Assembly: GCA_002427015.1 (NCBI GenBank)
Contig: DIPE01000085.1
Location: forward strand, 1 to 10,699
Length of the DNA: 10,699 nucleotides
Direction of reading: 5' to 3'
Source: Firmicutes bacterium UBA5496
Lineage (GTDB): Bacteria; Bacillota; Proteinivoracia; UBA4975
Shown here: piece by piece, positions 5,799 to 10,699 of the stretch
Layout: every line of letters starts with the position of its first letter
Numbering within the stretch: position 1 is the first letter of the stretch
The notes under the pieces: generated by a model
Database searches by the model: none
Told to the model about the DNA's origin: nothing
The model's input: the letters and a program-made list of their open reading frames with translations, nothing else
Position numbers and translations under genes: made by a program

Positions 5799-6412
5799 GG
5801 GTGCTATTATTGATGGGCAGTCCCCGAGAAGGAGCTTCCCTAAGGCTTGGCCGGGCCCTCATGGCCAGCTTGAAGGAGCAGGGGCTAGCTACCGAAGAGT
5901 ATTACCTGGTCCAAGGATTGACCCAGGGCTGGGGAAAACTGGAGTCTGCTGTACGCCAAGCTGACCTGCTTATTTTGAGTTCTCCCTTATATGTTGACTC
6001 CCTGCCCGCTCCAACCATAGCCGCCTTGGAGGCACTGGCAGACAATGCTGCCGGCAAGAGGATGGCAGCAATTCTCAACTGCGGTTTTCCTGAGCCCTTC
6101 CACAATACCACGGCCCTGAAAATATGCAGACAGTTTGCCCGGAGAGCCGGATGCACCTGGCTGGGGGGCATGAGCCTGAGCATGGGCGGTTTTTCCTTGG
6201 GCAAGGGCTTGTCCCGGCGGGTAAGAATCTCCATGAAGCTAGCTGCTCAGGCACTGGCCCGGGGCGAGGCTATTCCCGACAGGGCAGTTCACCTGGCGGC
6301 CAGGAAGCCAATTCCCAAATGGCTGTACTTGCTGGTCCTTAATGGAGTATTCCGGAGAGTGGTTAGAAAACACGGAAAAGCGCCCATTGACGCCCAGCCC
6401 TATTTTCACTAA
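5795..6412 (+). CDS. Second flavodoxin-fold NAD(P)H-dependent oxidoreductase
   Basis: This 205-aa protein starts in an ATGA overlap with the upstream flavoprotein. It has an FMN phosphate loop (MGSPREGASLRLGRAL, about 7-22), a second flavin region (LILSSPLYVDSLPAP, about 59-73) and a family-typical stretch ILNCGFPEPFHNTTALKIC (about 93-111). Unlike its partner it has no Cys cluster. A basic C-terminal tail with a hydrophobic patch (PKWLYLLVLNGVFRRVVRK, about 173-191) could contact a membrane or the partner protein. The pairing suggests a hetero-oligomeric or two-step redox function, but no substrate can be named from the sequence. Confidence 0.82.
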   Translation: MRVLLLMGSPREGASLRLGRALMASLKEQGLATEEYYLVQGLTQGWGKLESAVRQADLLILSSPLYVDSLPAPTIAALEALADNAAGKRMAAILNCGFPEPFHNTTALKICRQFARRAGCTWLGGMSLSMGGFSLGKGLSRRVRISMKLAAQALARGEAIPDRAVHLAARKPIPKWLYLLVLNGVFRRVVRKHGKAPIDAQPYFH

Positions 6413-6463
6413 TACGAGAAATTTGAGCTTGGTTAATTCACTAGCGGCCAAACCGGGACATAG

Positions 6464-6496
6464 GCACACTCCCTTCGGAGGGGTGCTTCTTTTTTT
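6464..6496 (+). terminator. Terminator of the flavoprotein operon
   Basis: GCAC (6464-6467) with GTGC (6483-6486) and CTCC with GGAG form a two-part stem interrupted by an internal A/GG bulge. It is followed by TTCTTTTTTT (6487-6496). Confidence 0.8.
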
Positions 6497-6555
6497 GCCG
6501 AGGGTATGATATATTATTCTCCGGGTAGAATATAATGATAGTCGTTAAATAGTTA

Positions 6556-6583
6556 TTGACACACGCTAAATACGGTGTATAAT
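6556..6583 (+). promoter_or_regulatory. Strong promoter of the DUF2975/HTH operon
   Basis: TTGACA (6556-6561) and TATAAT (6578-6583) are both perfect consensus with a 16-bp spacer. Small imperfect inverted repeats, ATAC-GGT-GTAT (6570-6580) and GTAT-A-ATAC (6577-6585), overlap the -10 and might serve the HTH protein of this operon, although they are short. Confidence 0.85.
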
Positions 6584-6614
6584 ACAGTTAATGAATTGGA
6601 AAGAAGGTGCCTAA

Positions 6615-7196
6615 ATGAATAAACAAGAGAAGGTTAAGGGATTAGCGGGAACTCTGTATATTATTTTCAAGGTGTTCTTCTGGGCTGCTATTATTTTCGC
6701 AGCAGCATTTGCCCTGGGAGCATTGGTGACTGTGTTCTTGCCCAGCGATTTATTGAAAACGGCAAACATAGAAGCAATGCGGCTGTCGTTGGGGAGCACA
6801 ATCAGTTTCTCTCTTGGCGATTTGGGGGTCGTCAGCTTTAAGCCAGTACTATTGGCAATTCTTATTTCCTGTGCTGTTGCACTGCCTCTTTTGGCGACAA
6901 TCTTTTGGCAGCTGACAGGTATCCTTAAGGCCGTAAAAGAAGACAGGCCCTTTGCCGATGAAAATGCCAAGAGACTTATTATCATTGGGATAGTCTCTTT
7001 AAATGCCTCCTGGGTTACCAAGGTATTAGAGACTGTGACTGCATCCGTAATTATGAAAACCTTCAGCATCCCCAACATTACAATTGGATTTACTATTGAC
7101 ATAACAATGCTGTTTATGGGTTTGCTGGTTCTAATTCTGGCTGGAGTGTTCAAATACGGGAGCTATTTGCAGGGTGAATACGATGCGACCTTGTAA
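6615..7196 (+). CDS. DUF2975-family four-helix membrane protein (YoaS-like)
   Basis: This 193-aa integral membrane protein has four hydrophobic segments at about 11-40, 77-99, 119-147 and 158-180. Between the second and third lies KAVKEDRPFADENAKRL (105-121), the conserved motif by which I recognise DUF2975. SD AGAAGGTG (6602-6609) precedes ATG 6615. It is followed 15 nt later by a small HTH gene, an arrangement that recurs in Firmicutes (B. subtilis yoaS/yozG, from memory). The function of the family is not established. A membrane sensor or anchor for the HTH protein is a reasonable hypothesis, not a demonstrated role. Confidence 0.85.
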   Translation: MNKQEKVKGLAGTLYIIFKVFFWAAIIFAAAFALGALVTVFLPSDLLKTANIEAMRLSLGSTISFSLGDLGVVSFKPVLLAILISCAVALPLLATIFWQLTGILKAVKEDRPFADENAKRLIIIGIVSLNASWVTKVLETVTASVIMKTFSIPNITIGFTIDITMLFMGLLVLILAGVFKYGSYLQGEYDATL

Positions 7197-7211
7197 AGGG
7201 GGAGAAATAAT

Positions 7212-7424
7212 ATGCCAATTATAACAAGGTTAGATCGCATGCTGGCCCATCGCAAGATGCCCCTCAAAGAGCTGGCGGACAAGGTGGATATTTCTGTGGT
7301 CAACTTGTCCAACCTGAAAACTGGCAAAGTCCGGGCTATCCGCTTCTCCACCCTGGAAGCCATTTGCAAAGCCCTGAATTGTCAGCCGGGGGACATCTTG
7401 GAATACCAGCCGGAAGCAGACTAA
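7212..7424 (+). CDS. Small XRE-family HTH transcriptional regulator, YozG-like
   Basis: This 70-aa protein is essentially one Cro/C1-type HTH: PLKELADKVDISVVNLSNLK (17-36), then FSTLEAICKALNCQPGDILEYQP. It binds DNA, probably as a dimer, and has no sensing domain of its own. The SD AAGGGGGAG (7196-7204) is strong, and the gene lies 15 nt after the DUF2975 gene, so the two share a transcript. It likely controls this operon, possibly under the influence of the membrane protein. No clear terminator follows. Confidence 0.9.
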   Translation: MPIITRLDRMLAHRKMPLKELADKVDISVVNLSNLKTGKVRAIRFSTLEAICKALNCQPGDILEYQPEAD

Positions 7425-7440
7425 AGACCAAGTTATGCCT

Positions 7441-7470
7441 TTGACAAAAAGCCGGCATATCTCCTACAGT
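7441..7470 (+). promoter_or_regulatory. Candidate promoter of the small Cys-rich gene
   Basis: TTGACA (7441-7446) is a perfect -35. TACAGT (7465-7470) at 18-bp spacing matches the -10 consensus at 4 of 6 positions. Transcription would begin near 7477, within the G-rich SD. Confidence 0.5.
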
Positions 7471-7488
7471 TGAGTGGGGGGTGGTATT

Positions 7489-7641
7489 ATGGCGGAAACA
7501 AAGAAATGCACCTGCAAGTGGATTAGATGTCCCCGCCACGGCAAATGCCAAGAATGCATTGAGCACCACAGGACCAAACAGCAGCCGCCCTGGTGCCAGC
7601 ATCCAAACCGCTTAAAAGAAAAAGCGAAAGCAAAGAGGTGA
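7489..7641 (+). CDS. Small Cys-rich protein, putative metal-binding, function unknown
   Basis: This 50-aa protein has six cysteines (7, 9, 14, 20, 23, 36) and several histidines arranged as CTCKWIRCPRHGKCQECIEHH and PPWCQHP. It resembles the small CPRHGxCxxCxxxHR family common in anaerobic Firmicutes (possibly DUF6485, from memory). The Cys/His spacing suggests a zinc or other metal site. The tail is very basic (RLKEKAKAKR). A G-rich SD (7476-7484) precedes ATG 7489, the gene has its own candidate promoter, and its stop codon is inside a strong terminator. No function can be assigned. Confidence 0.75.
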   Translation: MAETKKCTCKWIRCPRHGKCQECIEHHRTKQQPPWCQHPNRLKEKAKAKR

Positions 7642-7677
7642 CACCCATCTGCCCCTTGGGCGCCACCTCTTTTTTTT
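7635..7677. terminator. Bidirectional terminator between convergent genes
   Basis: GAGGTGACACCC (7635-7646) and GGGCGCCACCTC (7658-7669) form a 12-position stem with an 11-nt loop. Read on the plus strand it has two A-C mismatches and is followed by eight T (7670-7677). Read on the minus strand the mismatches become G-U pairs, giving 12 continuous pairs followed by a T-rich TTTGCTTTCGCTTT. It therefore should end the Cys-rich gene and probably also the convergent GH5 transcript, whose stop codon is about 100 nt away. Confidence 0.85.
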
Positions 7678-7767
7678 GCCCCCCCAGGGGCCTGCTTCAG
7701 CTTATTCTCTTACGAGGGTTCCGGGGAATAGGCTCCCTGCCCGGCGGGCAAAAGACTTAAGCCTGCA

Positions 7768-9660
7768 TCATAGATTCTTTGGCTGTCTGGGAGATATCCG
7801 GATAGTGTGCACCTCACAATTTGGGTTGTGCTGCCAGCGCACCAGCCTTGCGGCGGTGTCCAGGGTAAAGCTGCCGTCAGATACCCAGAGCTCGAAGCCA
7901 TGGGGATACGGATATGCCGGGATATAAATCTCGGTTGGGGCGTCAAGTCCAGGTTGGTGACGGAAGCGGAAGCTGAACTTTTTGGTTTTAAGGTTATATT
8001 TTAACTTAACAGGCTCCCCGGCAATTCTCCTAGGCCAGGGCCGCACCAAGGCCTCCAAGGCCCGGCCGCCGGAATTGATGTCCTGGGAATCCTGCTGCTG
8101 GTCGGGACTGAAAATGGACAGGTCTTCGCCGTTCCAGCCGTCGCCCCGTTCATTGCTGTTGTCTGCTGTATAATTCCACAGGGTGAAGTTATGGAAGTTG
8201 GCTTCCAAAGCCCGGAGCAGGCGGTCCATTGCCTTGATTTGGGCGGTGAAATCTCCGGTTTTGTATGCCTTCCCCTTTTGCATGTCAAAGGCAATGCCGG
8301 TCTCACCAATGAGGACAGGCATCCCGCTCAGGAGCAGCCTGGCCTGTTCCTTAAACCGGGCCAGTTCCTTCACCATCTGCTTTCTCACGCTGCGCCTGCC
8401 CAAGACAACCTTCTCCCGTTCCTGATCAAAAGTGAGCCAAGGGATAAAGCCTTTGAGGACCAAGCCGATTGGCTCATACCAATGAGGAGCGTAGACAACA
8501 TTCTCAGCCTCGCCCTTAACCCAAAGGGAAGGCTTGCCTAAATCTGCATACTCAATGAAGACAGTGGCCTCAGGGTCGACGCCGCGAATCTGGCGAATAA
8601 ATTCTTGGAGAAAAGGCTTCATGAAATCCCGGGCAAAGTCTACCGGCCGGCCAGCCACCTGGGCAAAATATGCGGGTTTGCGCAGGCAGGCATTGCCCCT
8701 GCCATCCAGATCCCAGACCCCGTGAGCGCGCCAGATGCAATTGTGCCCGGGGAGCCAGGCCCTTTGCCCCCGGGGGTCAATTCTGCGTTTGCCGGTCTTG
8801 CGGATGCCCAGGAGGCCGATATTCCATACTGCTACTTCTTGGGGGATTCCCTCTCCCAACTGCATTGCCTGCCAGGGAGTAGGCGTATCCCCCATCTTGG
8901 CCAGGGCCTGGTGCTGCGCAAGGTCCTGCCAGCCAATCCAGCCGGGAGAAGGTTCATTGAGGCTGTCATAGCCCAGGACGTGAGGCAAGCCCTTTAGCTT
9001 CTCGGCCACACGCCTGATGGCATTAAAATAATGGGACTGAAGATAGTCCTGGACCGGCACTCCCTCAACCTTTGTCTCAGGAGCAAAGGTGTTGCCGGCA
9101 AAGAAGAGAGTAAACATGGTAGCCGCCGCCAGCTTGGCGTAATTTGTCGGCCATATCATACGGGGATAAGGGTCTCCCTGGATGTTGTGGACGATTGCGG
9201 CGCCGGTGGCCTGGAACCCTTTCATATCTAAGCCTGCGGCCTCCAGGGTCCAGCCCGGGGCGCCGTCGCCGCCGGTAAACCGGCTCCATACATCCTGATG
9301 GGGGTCAATAATGACATAAAAGCCGTATTCTCCGGCCTTGGCCACCACCTGGTACAAATAGTCCAAGTATTCCTCATCATAAATGCCCGGGCCCTCATGC
9401 TCGATGGCTTCCCAGGTGGTGAGAAAGCGCAGGCAGTTAAAGCCCCAGGAACGCAGACGGGCATAATGCCGGTCCGCCTCTTCCAGGGGAAAGGGCCGGC
9501 CTGTAAAGGACAGGCGCTTATGTTCAAAAAAACCCTCCCGGACATGACTGGGCATATTCGGCTTATATGGGACCTTGGAGCTGCCACCCAGGTTTACACC
9601 TCGGAGCAGCACCTTGCGCCCTTGTTTGTCGAAAAAATCCATTTCCTGCGGTCTGATCAC
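7768..9660 (-). CDS. GH5 glycosidase, glucosylceramidase/steryl-glucosidase (EGCrP/GH5_12-like)
   Basis: This 630-aa glycosidase has a GH5 (beta/alpha)8 barrel over about 1-530 and a C-terminal beta-rich domain over about 540-630. The acid/base is E236 in YDSLNEPSPGW and the nucleophile is E453 in PVLIGETG. The family-typical RGVNLGGSSKVP (20-31), DPHQDVWSRFTGG (119-131), H393/Y395 (HWYEP) and TLWNYTADNSN (493-503) are all present. Opening and barrel motifs (GRPFPLEEAD, WEAIEHEGPGIYDEEYLDYL) closely recall fungal EGCrP-type enzymes that hydrolyse glucosylceramide or sterol glucosides. There is no signal peptide, so it should be cytoplasmic. GTG 9660 was chosen over GTG 9669 because GAGGGAG lies 8 nt upstream of it and would touch the other. 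The family is firm; the substrate is unknown, since most bacteria lack sphingolipids and sterols. Confidence 0.9.
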   Translation of the reverse strand: MIRPQEMDFFDKQGRKVLLRGVNLGGSSKVPYKPNMPSHVREGFFEHKRLSFTGRPFPLEEADRHYARLRSWGFNCLRFLTTWEAIEHEGPGIYDEEYLDYLYQVVAKAGEYGFYVIIDPHQDVWSRFTGGDGAPGWTLEAAGLDMKGFQATGAAIVHNIQGDPYPRMIWPTNYAKLAAATMFTLFFAGNTFAPETKVEGVPVQDYLQSHYFNAIRRVAEKLKGLPHVLGYDSLNEPSPGWIGWQDLAQHQALAKMGDTPTPWQAMQLGEGIPQEVAVWNIGLLGIRKTGKRRIDPRGQRAWLPGHNCIWRAHGVWDLDGRGNACLRKPAYFAQVAGRPVDFARDFMKPFLQEFIRQIRGVDPEATVFIEYADLGKPSLWVKGEAENVVYAPHWYEPIGLVLKGFIPWLTFDQEREKVVLGRRSVRKQMVKELARFKEQARLLLSGMPVLIGETGIAFDMQKGKAYKTGDFTAQIKAMDRLLRALEANFHNFTLWNYTADNSNERGDGWNGEDLSIFSPDQQQDSQDINSGGRALEALVRPWPRRIAGEPVKLKYNLKTKKFSFRFRHQPGLDAPTEIYIPAYPYPHGFELWVSDGSFTLDTAARLVRWQHNPNCEVHTIRISPRQPKNL

Positions 9661-9668
9661 TGCAGCCA

Positions 9669-9675
9669 CTCCCTC
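9669..9675 (-). promoter_or_regulatory. SD site that fixes the GH5 start at GTG 9660
   Basis: On the minus strand GAGGGAG ends 8 nt before GTG (9660-9658). The more upstream GTG (9669-9667) overlaps the SD itself, so the extra MAA of the longer reading is unlikely to be made. Confidence 0.7.
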
Positions 9676-9758
9676 GTTTCTTCATTAGCATTCATTTCTA
9701 TATGGAAAACAATTATTCCTGCACACAACCCTGGGGGATTATTTATAACGCTGGCATG

Positions 9759-9780
9759 TCGGCGGAGAGAACCGCCTCTA
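9759..9780. repeat. Short GC-rich palindrome, possible remnant of a dispersed intergenic repeat
   Basis: GGCGG (9761-9765) and CCGCC (9772-9776) flank AGAGAA. On the minus strand this reads TAGAGGCGGTTCTCTCCGCC, similar in style to the short GTAGGGGCGG...CCGCC intergenic repeats seen in many Firmicutes and Chloroflexi genomes. It sits between the GH5 gene and the bidirectional terminator and has no T-tract of its own. Assignment to a repeat family is inferred. Confidence 0.35.
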
Positions 9781-9783
9781 CAG

Positions 9784-9811
9784 AAAAAGCAGCCGTTAAG
9801 GCTGCGTTTTT
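9784..9811. terminator. Terminator of the CPBP protease gene (bidirectional form)
   Basis: GCAGCC (9789-9794) and GGCTGC (9800-9805) form a 6-bp stem with a five-base loop. It is flanked by AAAAA on the left and GTTTTT on the right, so it has a T-tract in both directions. On the minus strand it comes about 25 nt after the protease stop codon and separates that gene from the GH5 gene. Confidence 0.85.
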
Positions 9812-9832
9812 ATTCCCGAAAGGATATTATAC

Positions 9833-10699
9833 CTATTTAATCAGGAGGTTAACACTGACAGGGTTGTACTCGGCACTGTCCGTTTGATAGCTGATTATCA
9901 CTGTATACTGTCCTGCTTCGAGGTCAATGTACCCGTTCGCGGTCATGGCTCCGGCGTTGGCAGTATAGACTTCTTCGCCCCTAGCATTGGAGATGACCAC
10001 ATTAGTGATGACCCCGCTCCCCTGGATTTTCAAATCTATCAGAAAACTGCTGTCCTTCTCTACTGAAAAAACCAGCACCTTAGGTTGAGTATCCTTGTTC
10101 ACAGATTGTGAAAAAGCTGTTTCAAATACCGGGGGTTGCGATATGCCGGCGGCGGCAATGGCGATGCCGCTAATGAAAAGGATAAGAGCGGCGATAATGG
10201 CCACGAGCTTAGCCCTTTTGCGAAGGGGATTATTGCGGCATTCTTCTTTGCTCTTCAGAAGCCTGCTGCCCCAAAGAAAGATAAAGGGAATGATTGCCGC
10301 CACTACCAGATAAACGCCCACTGCGGTAAGGGGAACGCGAATCACTTCAGCGCTGGGTTCCGAGGTTAATGAAGCCAGGACGCTAAAGGCGTTGTTGAGC
10401 AGGTGAAAGAGCATGGGCAGCAGTAAATTCCGTGTTTCCACCATGATGAATGTAAGCAGTAGGCCCAGAACAGCAGTGCCGAAAAACCTGTAGGGGTCCA
10501 GATGAAAAATACCGAAGATCAGGCCCATGGCCAAGACAGTGGCCCACTTGCCCACACCCTGAAAATTGAAGAGAATAAACCCCCTGTGCAGGCACTCTTC
10601 GCATACTGCCGGCATGACAGCCACAATAAACAAGGCAACAGGCAGGGGAACGCTTTTAAACAGTTCTAGGAAAACATTGCTGACATCGGTTAAGCCCTG
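9833..10699 (-). CDS. CPBP-family intramembrane protease with C-terminal extracytoplasmic domain (5' truncated by window edge)
   Basis: The frame is open to the window edge, so the N-terminus and first helices are missing; 288 residues are visible. Counting from the edge, EECLHR (34-39) is the EExxxR motif, FGIFH (62-66) the FxxxH motif and HLLNN (99-103) the HxxxN motif. Together these form the glutamic-peptidase site of CPBP (Abi/Rce1-like) enzymes, embedded in the membrane. Two further hydrophobic segments (about 127-145 and 155-175) follow, separated by a very basic loop (LLKSKEECRNNPLRKRAK) that must be cytoplasmic. This places the last ~110 residues outside the cell. That tail is Val/Ile/Ser/Thr-rich with alternating pattern (VLVFSVEKDSSFLIDLKIQG, YIDLEAGQYTVIISY), consistent with a beta-sandwich. 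Such a tail is not part of the core family. Its substrate is unknown; related proteins process peptides or give bacteriocin immunity. Confidence 0.88.
   Translation of the reverse strand, partial: QGLTDVSNVFLELFKSVPLPVALFIVAVMPAVCEECLHRGFILFNFQGVGKWATVLAMGLIFGIFHLDPYRFFGTAVLGLLLTFIMVETRNLLLPMLFHLLNNAFSVLASLTSEPSAEVIRVPLTAVGVYLVVAAIIPFIFLWGSRLLKSKEECRNNPLRKRAKLVAIIAALILFISGIAIAAAGISQPPVFETAFSQSVNKDTQPKVLVFSVEKDSSFLIDLKIQGSGVITNVVISNARGEEVYTANAGAMTANGYIDLEAGQYTVIISYQTDSAEYNPVSVNLLIK

Noticed and set aside
6611..7153. 180-codon minus-strand frame opposite the DUF2975 gene
   Set aside because: Complete overlap with a recognisable membrane protein that has a strong promoter and SD on the plus strand.
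7742..7767. GC-rich hairpin (GCCCGCCGGGC on the minus strand) as the GH5 terminator
   Set aside because: Short stem with almost no loop and no following T-tract; the 7635-7669 hairpin is a better candidate.
9677..9757. Promoter for the GH5 gene on the minus strand
   Set aside because: TATAAA- and CATATA-like hexamers are present but no pair has acceptable -35 and spacing, so none was called.
9298..9840. 180-codon plus-strand frame at the 5' end of the GH5 gene
   Set aside because: Mostly the complement of conserved GH5 barrel sequence, and it runs through the bidirectional terminator.
1..10699. CRISPR arrays, tRNA, rRNA, transposase genes or riboswitches
   Set aside because: No spaced direct repeats, no cloverleaf or conserved rRNA stretches, no transposase motifs and no long structured leader were seen; leaders are too short for riboswitches.

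Overview
The window looks like chromosomal DNA from an anaerobic, Gram-positive-type bacterium, most likely a Clostridia-class Firmicute of roughly 50% GC. This rests on strong purine-rich Shine-Dalgarno (SD) sites, frequent GTG/TTG starts, short leaders, compact hairpin-plus-T terminators, and the gene types present (Opp ATPase, a yozG/yoaS-like pair, a small Cys-rich CPRHGxC protein, a CPBP protease). The lineage is an inference; no rRNA or tRNA gene is present to confirm it.

Layout, left to right. (1) Positions 1-702 hold the 3' part of an OppF-type peptide ABC transporter ATPase, closed by a terminator. (2) Positions 770-2365 hold an AT-rich two-gene cassette: an XRE-HTH/ImmA-IrrE-type zinc peptidase followed 3 nt later by a PIN-domain nuclease. 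It has its own extended -10 promoter bracketed by a perfect 9-bp inverted repeat, and its own terminator. It resembles a toxin-antitoxin or stress-response module and is the best candidate here for an under-described system. (3) Positions 2418-3161 encode a monofunctional GT51 peptidoglycan transglycosylase with its own terminator. (4) Positions 3216-5150 are an hflK-hflC operon with a TTG start inside a TTGA overlap. (5) Positions 5184-6496 are a translationally coupled pair of flavodoxin-fold oxidoreductases. Their promoter overlaps a perfect 15-bp palindrome, a likely redox or ligand-responsive operator. (6) Positions 6556-7424 hold a four-helix DUF2975 membrane protein plus a small YozG-type HTH regulator. 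(7) Positions 7441-7677 hold a 50-aa Cys-rich protein with its own promoter and terminator. (8) On the minus strand, a 630-aa GH5 enzyme of the fungal-like glucosylceramidase/steryl-glucosidase type (7768-9660) follows a CPBP intramembrane protease with an extra C-terminal extracytoplasmic domain (9833-10699, running off the window edge). A bidirectional terminator separates the two.

The transcription units look independent: nearly every gene or pair has its own hairpin terminator, and candidate promoters are visible for five of them. Several units concern the cell envelope (transglycosylase, HflKC, DUF2975, CPBP), but nothing in the sequence ties them into one pathway. No tRNA, rRNA, CRISPR array, insertion sequence or riboswitch was seen, and no gene-free stretch exceeds 300 bases.
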